Assembly: GCA_021496925.1 (NCBI GenBank)
Contig: CP053915.1
Coordinates: 3,871,501 to 3,935,500, forward strand
Direction of reading: 5' to 3'
Source of the DNA: Acidovorax sp. YS12
GTDB lineage: Bacteria > Pseudomonadota > Gammaproteobacteria > Burkholderiales > Burkholderiaceae_C
Length of the DNA: 64,000 bases
The notes beneath the pieces were generated by a model that saw nothing but the letters and a program-made list of their open reading frames with translations, made no database searches and had not been told where the DNA came from. Both the position numbers and the translations under genes were made by a program. Positions 8,659-22,387 of this stretch are shown here, piece after piece (position 1 is the stretch's first letter; each line of letters opens with the position of its first letter).

Positions 8659-10395
8659 TCAGTGGCCCGAGGCCCCTGCGGCGCCCAGGCCGGTTTCCGA
8701 GCGCACTTGCTGCGCTGCGAAGGCCTCGCGCTCCTTGTTGGCGCGGGCGCTGCTGTCCGTGATGGAGAACAGCCACACACCCACGAAGCCCGCGACCATC
8801 GAGAACAGGGCCGGCGAGGAGTAGGGGAACAGCGCCGAGCCGGCGGGGTTGCCCAGCGTGGCTTCCCACACCGAGGGCGACACGATGGTCAGGCCCACCG
8901 AGGAGATCAGGCCCATGAAGCCGCCGATCACCGCGCCGCGCGTGGTGCAGCCCTTCCACAGGATCGACAGGATCAGCGGCGGGAAGTTGGCCGATGCGGC
9001 CACGGCGAACGCCAGGGACACCATGAAGGCGATGTTCTGCTTCTCGAAGGCGATGCCCAGCACCACGGCCACGACGCCCAGCGCCAGCGTGGTGATGCGC
9101 GACACCTTCAGTTCGGCGGCGTTGTCGGCCTTGCCCTTCTTGATCACGGTGGCGTACAGGTCGTGCGACACGGCGGAGGCGCCCGACAGCGTCAGGCCGG
9201 CCACCACGGCCAGGATGGTGGCGAAGGCCACGGCCGAGATGAAGCCGTAGAAGATGTTGCCGCCCACGCTCTTGGCCACCAGCACCGCGGCCATGTTGGC
9301 CGTGCCTGCGCCGCCCTTGATCACGCCCTTGACCGTGTCGGCCATTTCGGGGTTGGTGAGCACCAGGGTGATGGCGCCGAAGCCGATGATGAAGATCAGG
9401 ATGTAGAAGTAGCCGATCCACACCGTGGCCCAGCCCACGGACTTGCGTGCTTCCTTGGCGTTGGGCACGGTGAAGAAGCGCATCAGGATGTGCGGCAGGC
9501 CGGCGGTGCCGAACATCAGCGCCATGCCGAAGGAGATGGCCGAGATCGGGTCCTTGATGAAGCCGCCGGGGCCCATGATGGACAGGCCGGCCTTGGCGGC
9601 CTCTTCGGGCGTCTTGCCGGTGTTGGCGGCAAGCTGCGTGCGCACTTCGACGCCCTTGGCGAACAGCGCCTCGGGGCTGAAGCCGTACTGCGCCAGCACC
9701 ATGATGCCCATGAAGGTCACGCCGGCGAGCAGCAGGCAGGCCTTGATGATCTGCACCCAGGTGGTGGCCGTCATGCCGCCGAAGAGCACGTACACCATCA
9801 TCAGCGCGCCGACGATGACCACGGCCATCCAGTATTCCAGGCCGAACAGCAGCTTGATGAGCTGGCCGGCGCCGACCATCTGGGCGATCAGGTAGAAAGC
9901 CACCACGATCAGCGTGCCCGAGGCCGCGAACATGCGGATCGGGGGCTGCTCGAAGCGGTAGCCCACCACGTCGGCGAAGGTGAACTTGCCCAGGTTGCGC
10001 AGGCGGTCGGCCATCAGGAAGGTGATGATGGGCCAGCCCACGAGGAAGCCGATGGAGTAGATCAGGCCGTCGTAGCCCGAAGCCATCACGGCCGCGGAAA
10101 TGCCCAGGAACGAAGCGGCCGACATGTAGTCGCCCGCGATCGCCAGGCCGTTCTGGAAGCCGGTGATGCCGCCGCCGGCGGTGTAGAAGTCGGCGGCCGA
10201 GCGCGTCTTGGCGGCGGCCCACTTGGTGATCCACAGCGTGCCGGCCACGAAGACGCCGAACATGATGATGGCCACCCAGTTGGTTTCCTGCTTGGCGGCC
10301 TGGCCCACATCGGCACCGGCTGCCTGCGCGGCAGTCACGGCGCCGAGGGCGGCGAGTGCCAGCGCTGCGCTGGCGAGAGTCTTGGAGCCGCTCAT
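8659..10395 (-). CDS. actP: Cation/acetate symporter
   Basis: A 578-residue sodium:solute symporter (SSS family) for uptake of acetate and related short monocarboxylates. A cleavable-looking N-terminal segment (MSGSKTLASAALALAALGA) precedes 13 or so membrane segments. Family patterns include ADFYTAGGGITGFQNGLAIAG, DYMSAASFLGIS and, later, the SGASAVSHDLY segment typical of ActP. Its ATG overlaps the stop of the DUF485 gene (ATGA), the usual yjcH-actP arrangement. In enterobacteria the pair follows acs; no acetyl-CoA synthetase gene is present here. Confidence 0.93.
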   Translation of the reverse strand: MSGSKTLASAALALAALGAVTAAQAAGADVGQAAKQETNWVAIIMFGVFVAGTLWITKWAAAKTRSAADFYTAGGGITGFQNGLAIAGDYMSAASFLGISAAVMASGYDGLIYSIGFLVGWPIITFLMADRLRNLGKFTFADVVGYRFEQPPIRMFAASGTLIVVAFYLIAQMVGAGQLIKLLFGLEYWMAVVIVGALMMVYVLFGGMTATTWVQIIKACLLLAGVTFMGIMVLAQYGFSPEALFAKGVEVRTQLAANTGKTPEEAAKAGLSIMGPGGFIKDPISAISFGMALMFGTAGLPHILMRFFTVPNAKEARKSVGWATVWIGYFYILIFIIGFGAITLVLTNPEMADTVKGVIKGGAGTANMAAVLVAKSVGGNIFYGFISAVAFATILAVVAGLTLSGASAVSHDLYATVIKKGKADNAAELKVSRITTLALGVVAVVLGIAFEKQNIAFMVSLAFAVAASANFPPLILSILWKGCTTRGAVIGGFMGLISSVGLTIVSPSVWEATLGNPAGSALFPYSSPALFSMVAGFVGVWLFSITDSSARANKEREAFAAQQVRSETGLGAAGASGH

Positions 10396-10700
10396 TTCGT
10401 GACGTCCTTCATGATTTGTTCGGTCAGGGCGTCGAACTTGCTGTTGGCCACGTGCACGTAGTACACCGTGATGGCGATGGTGAACAGGATCACGCCCATG
10501 CCGATGGGCACGCCCAGCGAGGTCACGCCTGCGCCGATGGGCTTGGCCAGGAAGGGCTTGTCGAAGGCGATCAGGCCGATGTAGCCGTAGTACACGACCA
10601 GCATCAGGATCGTCAGCACGACCCCCAGGGGGGTGCGCCGCGCGCGCAGCTCCTGGTACTTCGGATGGCGTTGAATCTTTTCAACTACCGGGTCACTCAT
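10392..10700 (-). CDS. DUF485 membrane protein, partner of ActP (YjcH-like)
   Basis: A 102-residue inner-membrane protein with two hydrophobic segments (about 25-45 and 60-85) and the charged N-terminal stretch KIQRHPKYQELRARRTPLG typical of the DUF485 family. The start at 10700 is supported by a gaggag ribosome-binding site a few bases upstream. It is translationally coupled to actP by an ATGA overlap. The biochemical role of the small subunit is not known; its constant linkage to actP suggests it assists the permease. Confidence 0.88.
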   Translation of the reverse strand: MSDPVVEKIQRHPKYQELRARRTPLGVVLTILMLVVYYGYIGLIAFDKPFLAKPIGAGVTSLGVPIGMGVILFTIAITVYYVHVANSKFDALTEQIMKDVTK

Positions 10701-11015
10701 GGTTGTCTCCTCTCTAGGTGGATGGTGCCGCGCAAGGCATGCGGCCTTGCACAAACGGGCGGATTCTGCGAACCCGTACTGACCGCTCGCTTACGCGCTG
10801 CATTGCAGCAATTTCGCGGCATTTGGTGGGCTTCCGGCTGGTTTTTCACATCAGAAAACGCCAAGTCAGGGTTACTGCTGAAGCTGTAAGTCTCGGTTCA
10901 GCGGGGCGTCAGCTTGCGTAAGCAATGCGTCAGTGCGGCGTCAGTCGGCCGCCTGATAGTGGCCCGGCAGGCAGCAAAAAAAGCCTGTGGTTTCATAAAT
11001 ACAGGAGACAAAGCA
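10701..11015. other. Divergent intergenic region with GCGTCAG repeats
   Basis: A 315-bp non-coding region between the divergent DUF485-actP operon and the MHS transporter gene. It should hold promoters for both. The heptamer gcgtcag occurs three times in the same orientation at 10906, 10927 and 10938, that is with 21 and 11 bp spacing, close to two and one helical turns. No reliable -35/-10 pair was identified by eye. An aggaga ribosome-binding site precedes the transporter start at 11016. Confidence 0.5.
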
Positions 11016-12695
11016 ATGGCTATCAACGCGGCTCAAGGCGTGGGGAAGGCGGCTGCGCGCCCCATGTCCCCCGAAGAACGCAAGGTGATTCTTGCGTCCT
11101 CGCTCGGCACGGTGTTCGAGTGGTACGACTTCTATCTCTACGGTTCGCTGGCGGCCATCATCGCCAAGCAGTTCTTCGCGGGGCTGGACCCGACCTCCGG
11201 TTTCATCTTCGCGCTGCTGGCCTTCGCGGCGGGCTTCATCGTGCGGCCCTTCGGCGCACTGGTGTTCGGCCGCCTCGGCGACATGATCGGGCGCAAGTAC
11301 ACCTTCCTGGTGACCATCCTGATCATGGGCATCTCGACGTTCATCGTCGGCATCCTGCCCAACTACGCCAGCATCGGCGTGGCCGCGCCCATCATCCTCA
11401 TCGCCCTGCGCATGCTGCAGGGCCTTGCGCTGGGCGGCGAGTACGGAGGCGCCGCCACCTACGTGGCCGAGCATGCCCCGCACGGCAAGCGCGGCGCCTA
11501 CACCGCCTGGATCCAGACCACGGCGACGCTGGGCCTGTTCCTGTCGCTGCTGGTCATCCTGGGCACGCGCACCGTCATGGGCGAGGCCGTGTTCAACGAC
11601 TGGGGCTGGCGCATCCCGTTCCTGGTGTCGATCCTGCTCCTGGGCATCTCGGTGTGGATCCGCATGCAGCTGTCCGAGTCGCCCGCTTTCCAGAAGATGA
11701 AGGCCGAGGGCAAGACCTCGAAGGCGCCGCTGTCCGAATCCTTCGGCCAATGGAAGAACCTGAAGATCGTGCTGCTCGCCCTGTTCGGCCTGACTGCCGG
11801 CCAGGCCGTGGTCTGGTACACCGGACAGTTCTATGCGCTGTTCTTCCTGACGCAGCAGCTCAAGGTGGACGCCGTGACGGCCAACCTGATGATCGCCGGC
11901 GCGCTGGTGCTGGGCACGCCGTTCTTCCTGGTCTTTGGCTCGCTGTCCGACAAGATCGGCCGCAAGCCGATCATCATGCTGGGCTGCGCGCTGGCCATCG
12001 TGACCTACTTCCCCGTGTTCAAGGCGCTGACCGAGGCCGCCAACCCGGACCTGGCCGCCGCGCAGGCCAAGAACAAGGTCGTCGTCGTCGCCGACCCGGC
12101 GGAATGCTCGTTCCAGTTCAACCCCACCGGCACCGCCAAGTTCACCAGCTCGTGCGACGTGGCCAAGCAGGTGCTGGCCGCCAGCTCGGTGAGCTATGAC
12201 AACGAAGTGGCGCCCGCCGGCACGCCGGCCGTGATCAAGATCGGCAGCCACACCATCCCCAGCTATACCTCCAAGGGCATCTCGGCCGACGAAGCCAAGG
12301 CCAAGGACGCCGAGTTCAAGAAGGCCGTGGCAGACACGCTGAAGGCCGACGGCTACCCCGCCAAGGCCGATCCGGCGAAGATGAACAAGGGTTTGATGAT
12401 CGTCATCCTGACCTACCTCGTCATCCTGGTGACCATGGTCTACGGCCCCATCGCCGCCATGCTGGTGGAAATGTTCCCCACGCGCATCCGCTACACCTCG
12501 ATGAGCCTGCCGTACCACATCGGCAACGGCTGGTTCGGGGGCCTGCTGCCCACCACCTCGTTCGCCATCGTGGCGCAGACCGGCAACATGTACAACGGCC
12601 TGTGGTACCCCATCATCATCGCGGGCATCACCGTGGTGATCGGCACGCTGTTCCTGCGCGAAACCAAGGACGTCGACATCTACGCCAACGATTGA
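11016..12695 (+). CDS. MFS transporter, metabolite:H+ symporter type, with large periplasmic insert
   Basis: A 559-residue inner-membrane transporter of the MHS branch of the major facilitator superfamily (relatives of ProP, KgtP and ShiA). Motifs include GTVFEWYDFYLYGS in the first membrane segment, FGRLGDMIGRKYTF after the second, and LQGLALGGEYGGAATYVAEH. Usual members have 430-450 residues; here about 110 extra residues (near 350-460) lie between membrane segments 9 and 10, after GSLSDKIGRKPI and the next hydrophobic stretch, in what should be a periplasmic loop. The insert contains two cysteines (AECSF, SSCDV) that could form a disulfide. The start at 11016 has a good ribosome-binding site. 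The substrate is unknown; an organic acid is likely from the family. Confidence 0.85.
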   Translation: MAINAAQGVGKAAARPMSPEERKVILASSLGTVFEWYDFYLYGSLAAIIAKQFFAGLDPTSGFIFALLAFAAGFIVRPFGALVFGRLGDMIGRKYTFLVTILIMGISTFIVGILPNYASIGVAAPIILIALRMLQGLALGGEYGGAATYVAEHAPHGKRGAYTAWIQTTATLGLFLSLLVILGTRTVMGEAVFNDWGWRIPFLVSILLLGISVWIRMQLSESPAFQKMKAEGKTSKAPLSESFGQWKNLKIVLLALFGLTAGQAVVWYTGQFYALFFLTQQLKVDAVTANLMIAGALVLGTPFFLVFGSLSDKIGRKPIIMLGCALAIVTYFPVFKALTEAANPDLAAAQAKNKVVVVADPAECSFQFNPTGTAKFTSSCDVAKQVLAASSVSYDNEVAPAGTPAVIKIGSHTIPSYTSKGISADEAKAKDAEFKKAVADTLKADGYPAKADPAKMNKGLMIVILTYLVILVTMVYGPIAAMLVEMFPTRIRYTSMSLPYHIGNGWFGGLLPTTSFAIVAQTGNMYNGLWYPIIIAGITVVIGTLFLRETKDVDIYAND

Positions 12696-12799
12696 GGCCA
12701 GATCCCTGGCGCCCCGGGGAATGCGTCTTCCGCATGACAGCCTTCGCGAATTCACCGATTTTGCGAATGGAATGTTGCAGATAAGCATCACTTTGGGGC

Positions 12800-12827
12800 C
12801 GCTTGGCCCGGATTGCCGGGCCAAGCG
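12800..12827. other. Perfect 12-bp hairpin upstream of the porin gene
   Basis: The stem cgcttggcccgg pairs exactly with ccgggccaagcg around an attg loop. It is followed by cctaaaattt rather than a T run, so it is not a typical intrinsic terminator. It lies about 105 bp after the MHS transporter gene and 100 bp before the porin start and may stabilise the upstream mRNA end or sit in the porin leader. Confidence 0.6.
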
Positions 12828-12927
12828 CCTAAAATTTCGGCAGTAGTTGCATGTGTGTTGTCCGGAGACCCCCTGCCAGCCCTGCCCCTACACCTTATCG
12901 ATGAATACAAGCATTCAAGGAAATCAC

Positions 12928-13920
12928 ATGCAAAAGAACCATCTGCTGCTGGCCCTGCTCGCCGCTGTCGGCGCCTCTTCCGCCATGGCCCAAAGCAGCG
13001 TCACGCTGTACGGCCGCGTCAACACCACCGTGGAGCGCCAGAAGGACGGCGACGTCACCAAGACCGGCATGTTCAACAACTCCTCGCGCTTTGGCTTCAA
13101 GGGCGTGGAAGACCTGGGCGGCGGCCTGAAGGCTGGCTTCGTGCTGGAAAGCGGCTTCGACTCCAGCAACGGCGCTGGCTCCTCCTCGACCGGTGGCCTG
13201 AACTTCGGCCGCCAGAGCGAAGTGAACCTGTCGGGCGCTTTCGGTACCGTGCGCCTGGGCAACTTCTTCCCCGAGTCGTACTTCGCCACGGCCGACTACG
13301 TGAGCATGCACAACCATGACACGGGTTCCTCGTCCGACGCGCTGTACTACGATCCCGTGTGGTTCGGCACCCTGGGCACGGCCAACAAGATCGCCTACCG
13401 CACCCCCAGCTTCGGCGGCCTGACCGTGGAAGGCGCGATGACCTTCCACGAGAACAATGCGCCGAGCAAGTACGGCTACGACCTGGCTGCCAACTACAAC
13501 CTGGGCGCCCTGGCCCTGGGTGCTGGCTACAGCGGCGTGAACAGCAACTACCAAGTGGGCCTGCGCGCTGCCTATACCTTCGGCGCCTTCACGGTCGGCG
13601 GCTACTACCAGCGCAACAAGGACGACAACCAGCTGGTTGCTACCGGCGCTGGCACGCGCAACAACTTCCGCCTGTCGGGCATGTACACCATGGGCGCTTC
13701 CGAGTTCCACGTGAACCTGGGCCACGCCAACAAGTGGAGCAACGTGTCTGACACTGCCGCCACCCAATGGACCCTGGGCTACAACTACAACCTGAGCAAG
13801 CGCACCAAGGTGTACGGCTACTACACCCGCGTGAACAATGGCGCGCTCAGCGACATCAACGTGACCAACTCCGGCGACAACTTCAACTCGTTCGCCGTGG
13901 GCGTGCGCCACAACTTCTAA
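12928..13920 (+). CDS. Outer-membrane porin (Gram-negative general porin family)
   Basis: A 330-residue trimeric-type beta-barrel porin that lets small solutes cross the outer membrane. A signal peptide, MQKNHLLLALLAAVGASSAMA, ends in an AMA cleavage site and is followed by QSSVTLYGRVN, the usual first strand of betaproteobacterial porins. The constriction-loop type sequence and repeated aromatic-rich strands follow, and the chain ends in VGVRHNF with the C-terminal Phe needed for barrel insertion. ATG 12928 is chosen because aagga lies at the right distance; the in-frame ATG at 12901 has none and would extend the signal peptide. Codon use is strongly biased, as in highly expressed genes. Confidence 0.94.
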   Translation: MQKNHLLLALLAAVGASSAMAQSSVTLYGRVNTTVERQKDGDVTKTGMFNNSSRFGFKGVEDLGGGLKAGFVLESGFDSSNGAGSSSTGGLNFGRQSEVNLSGAFGTVRLGNFFPESYFATADYVSMHNHDTGSSSDALYYDPVWFGTLGTANKIAYRTPSFGGLTVEGAMTFHENNAPSKYGYDLAANYNLGALALGAGYSGVNSNYQVGLRAAYTFGAFTVGGYYQRNKDDNQLVATGAGTRNNFRLSGMYTMGASEFHVNLGHANKWSNVSDTAATQWTLGYNYNLSKRTKVYGYYTRVNNGALSDINVTNSGDNFNSFAVGVRHNF

Positions 13921-13969
13921 GCATGGCGATGCGCTGGCTGCCGTCAGTGCCGCGTGCTTGAAAGCACCA

Positions 13970-14002
13970 AGCCCCACACCCTGCGGTGTGGGGCTTTTTT
14001 TT
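13970..14002 (+). terminator. Intrinsic terminator of the porin gene
   Basis: An 11-bp stem, agccccacacc/ggtgtggggct with a ctgc loop, is followed directly by eight T. Confidence 0.95.
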
Positions 14003-14033
14003 GCCCTTTGCAACCACAACAAGGAGACAAGCT

Positions 14034-14204
14034 ATGTGGAAGATCGCGGTCGGTTTCATCCTGTTCGCGGCGTTGTCGCTGTTCGTCATCATGAAGGCCG
14101 GCGACAAGGTGGACATGGGCGGCGAAAAGCATGGCGCCGAAGCCATGCATGTGCCGGACCCCGCCCCCGCGGCAGCGCCGGCTTCCGCCGCCAGCGCGCC
14201 ATGA
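14034..14204 (+). CDS. Small single-pass membrane protein, unknown function
   Basis: A 56-residue protein with one membrane helix (IAVGFILFAALSLFVIM at about 4-20), a charged stretch KAGDKVDMGGEKHG and an Ala/Pro-rich tail. An aaggag ribosome-binding site 7 bp before the ATG and a terminator at 14243-14266 support a real gene. No function can be assigned. It lies between the porin terminator and its own, so it is probably a separate transcript. Confidence 0.65.
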   Translation: MWKIAVGFILFAALSLFVIMKAGDKVDMGGEKHGAEAMHVPDPAPAAAPASAASAP

Positions 14205-14242
14205 CAGGGGCGGCGCCCGCGTGCGCCACAGCCGCCAGACCC

Positions 14243-14266
14243 AGCCCGCCGCGTGCGGGCTTTTTT
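14243..14266 (+). terminator. Intrinsic terminator after the small membrane protein gene
   Basis: Stem agcccgc/gcgggct with a five-base loop followed by six T. Confidence 0.85.
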
Positions 14267-14362
14267 GCGGGGGTGCCATGGGGCGGGGGCAAACCGTGGC
14301 GCCTGCCAGGTTGCTGGCAGCAGGCCTAGAATGTTCCGCCCCACGCATCCCCGATACCGTCC

Positions 14363-20235
<5,873 letters not shown>

Positions 20236-20245
<10 letters not shown>

Positions 20246-20332
20246 GCGGCTGCGCCGCTTCCCCCCGCTCTCGCGCTTCGCGCGGGCAGGGGGACGACGC
20301 CTGCGCGGCGGGGCGGCCCTTGCGCGGCGTCC
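20236..20332. repeat. Second type of palindromic repeat at the uvrA 3' end
   Basis: A C/G-rich structured element starting ccccctgagcggctgcgccgc and ending gcggcgtcc, with nested dyads (gcggctgcgccgc; gcgcttcgcgc; cccccc with ggggg). It contains the uvrA stop codon. It resembles a dispersed repeat I recall from Comamonadaceae genomes; only one copy was seen in this window. Confidence 0.65.
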
Positions 20333-20393
20333 GCTGGCCTGGCCGCGCCGGTTTCATCGGCTGCGGGTGGTGCGCAGCGCCATGGAAAACGGG

Positions 20394-22148
20394 TCAGAAG
20401 CTTTCCCAGTCGTCCTGGCCGCCCGCGGCGGGCGCCGCCGGCTTCGGGGGCGTGGCAATGCGCGCCGCCGCGGGGGCGGGCGCTGCCTTGGCGGCGGGCG
20501 GGGGCAGGGGCTTGCTGGCCGGCTTGGCCGCCACCGGGCGCGGCGCGGGCGCGGGCGCCGGGCGCGCGCTGCGGCGGGTGGGCGCGGCGGCGTGGCTGGC
20601 GTAGGCCCCCACGTTGAACACCGACACCACCTGCGCCAGGCGCTGGGCCTGCTCGCTCATGGAGGCGGCGGCGGCGCTGGCCTGCTCGACCAGGGCGGCG
20701 TTCTGCTGCGTCATCTGGTCGAGGTTGGCCACCGCTTGGTTGACCTGGCCGATGCCGTCGCGCTGCTCGGTGGTGGAGGCGGTGATCTCGCCGATCAGGT
20801 CGCTCACGCGGCGCACGCTGTCGACGATCTCGCCCATGCTCTGCCCGGCCTGGCCGACCTGCTGCGAGCCCTGCTCGACGTTCTGCACACTGGTGGTGAT
20901 GAGGCCCTTGATCTCCTTCGCGGCCTCGGCGCTGCGCTGCGCCAGGGTGCGCACCTCGCCCGCCACCACGGCGAAGCCCCGGCCCTGCTCGCCGGCGCGC
21001 GCGGCCTCGACGGCGGCGTTCAGCGCCAGGATGTTGGTCTGGAAGGCGATGCCGTCGATCACGCCGATGATGTCGCCGATCTTGCGGCTCGATTCGGTGA
21101 TGTGCTCCATGCTCGCCACCACCTGCCCCACGACCTCGCCGCCGTGCTGCGCCGCCTGGGCTGCCTGGGCCGCGAGCTGGTTGGCCTGGCGCGCGGTGTC
21201 GGCCGATTGCGTCACCGTGGCCGTGAGTTCTTCCATGCTGGCCGCGGTTTCCTCCAGGTTGGCGGCGGTCTGCTCGGTGCGCGCCGACAGGTCGTGGTTG
21301 CCCGTGGCGATCTGGCCGGCGGCGGCGGAGACCGACTCCACGCCCGCGCGCACCTCGCCGACTACGGCGCGCAGCTTGGCGCCCATGGCCGAGAGCGCGC
21401 GCAGCAGGTGGCCGAGCTCGTCGCCGCGCTCGTCGTGCATGTCCTGGGTCAGGTCGCCGCCCTCGATGGCGTCCGCCAGGCCCACGGCGCGTTGCAGCGG
21501 CTCGGTGAGGGAGCGCACCAGCCAGGCCGACAGCGCCAGGGCGCCGAGCACGACCACGGCGCATACCGCCAGGCTGACCCAGAGCGCGCGCTGGCGCTGT
21601 TCCTGGGTGCGCTGCGCGGCCTCGTCGCGGCGGCGTTCCTGCAGCTGGATGAAGCTGTCCAGCTCGCCGACGTAGGCCGTCACCAGGGGCTGCAGCTTGT
21701 CGTTGACCAGGGCCGTGGCGGCGGCGCCATCGCCCTGGCCGCGCAGGGCCGCGGCCTGCCTGATGACCTCCAGTGCCTGGCTGCGCGCGGCACCGATGCG
21801 TTCGAGCTGCGCCTTGCCCTCGTCCGAGACCACCAGTTCCTTGACCTTGTTCTGCACCGTGGTGATGGCCTGGGTGCCGGCGCCCGATTCCTTCTCCATG
21901 CGCCCGGCCAGGGCCGTGTCGCTGGTGCCCATCTGGATCACGGCGCGGTGCGCATCGAGCGCCACCATACCCCGCCAGCGTACGGCGAGGTTGATGCGCT
22001 CTTCGCTGAGCTGCGCCGTGCGTGCGGCTTGGTCGCCAAGATCGAGCAGGTGCGACAGCAACCCGCCCATCAGAACCAGCAGCGCCAGCGTCAGCCCCAG
22101 GACCAGGGCCCATAGTTTGCGGCCCACCGATAAATGTTTGAAAAACAT
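20394..22148 (-). CDS. Methyl-accepting chemotaxis protein
   Basis: A chemoreceptor of about 584 residues. One membrane helix near the N-terminus (LWALVLGLTLALLVLMGG) and a second near 195 flank a periplasmic helical-bundle sensor; HAMP follows, then the signalling domain with the hairpin tip IIGVIDGIAFQTNILALNAA and VVAGEVRTLAQRSA. After the receptor comes a Pro/Ala-rich tether of about 70 residues ending in DWESF, which matches the C-terminal pentapeptide used by CheR and CheB in other bacteria. Start ATG 22148 is chosen because the membrane helix follows directly; an upstream in-frame Met has no support. The ligand is unknown. Confidence 0.93.
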   Translation of the reverse strand: MFFKHLSVGRKLWALVLGLTLALLVLMGGLLSHLLDLGDQAARTAQLSEERINLAVRWRGMVALDAHRAVIQMGTSDTALAGRMEKESGAGTQAITTVQNKVKELVVSDEGKAQLERIGAARSQALEVIRQAAALRGQGDGAAATALVNDKLQPLVTAYVGELDSFIQLQERRRDEAAQRTQEQRQRALWVSLAVCAVVVLGALALSAWLVRSLTEPLQRAVGLADAIEGGDLTQDMHDERGDELGHLLRALSAMGAKLRAVVGEVRAGVESVSAAAGQIATGNHDLSARTEQTAANLEETAASMEELTATVTQSADTARQANQLAAQAAQAAQHGGEVVGQVVASMEHITESSRKIGDIIGVIDGIAFQTNILALNAAVEAARAGEQGRGFAVVAGEVRTLAQRSAEAAKEIKGLITTSVQNVEQGSQQVGQAGQSMGEIVDSVRRVSDLIGEITASTTEQRDGIGQVNQAVANLDQMTQQNAALVEQASAAAASMSEQAQRLAQVVSVFNVGAYASHAAAPTRRSARPAPAPAPRPVAAKPASKPLPPPAAKAAPAPAAARIATPPKPAAPAAGGQDDWESF

Positions 22149-22214
22149 GGTTGTGAACTCCGTAGGAAATGGCCGTTCGTGCCGTGGCGCGGCCATGGCA
22201 CCATGCTCTCACAA

Positions 22215-22240
22215 TTGCCATGGACGCCGTCGGCTATAGT
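22215..22240 (+). promoter_or_regulatory. Probable promoter of the fluoride riboswitch transcript
   Basis: A -10 like tatagt at 22235-22240 lies seven bases before the first paired base of the riboswitch. The -35 is weak (ttgcca at 22215-22220 gives a short 14-bp spacer). Confidence 0.5.
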
Positions 22241-22246
22241 GCCCGC

Positions 22247-22333
22247 AGGAGATGGCGTTCCTCCCCTAACCACCGCGCTGCGCGCGGTTGATGACGCCTA
22301 CAGACACCTGACCGCGGTCGGGGGCTGTAGGCG
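22247..22333 (+). ncRNA. Fluoride riboswitch (crcB motif)
   Basis: The aptamer at 22247-22303 shows the class hallmarks: ggagatggcg at the 5' end, ctcc closing the first stem, a stem accgcgc/gcgcggt, and the conserved tgatg followed by acgcctacag, where ggcgt (22254-22258) can pair with acgcc. Downstream, ctgtaggcg at 22325-22333 is complementary to cgcctacag at 22295-22303, so an alternative 9-bp hairpin can form that destroys the aptamer; this is a likely expression platform. The next gene is a CLC-type fluoride exporter, the expected target. Confidence 0.9.
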
Positions 22334-22387
22334 CTCGCGTCCGCTCTCCCGGCATCGGTCAGCCCGCTCACCTTGCGCCCCTGACCC

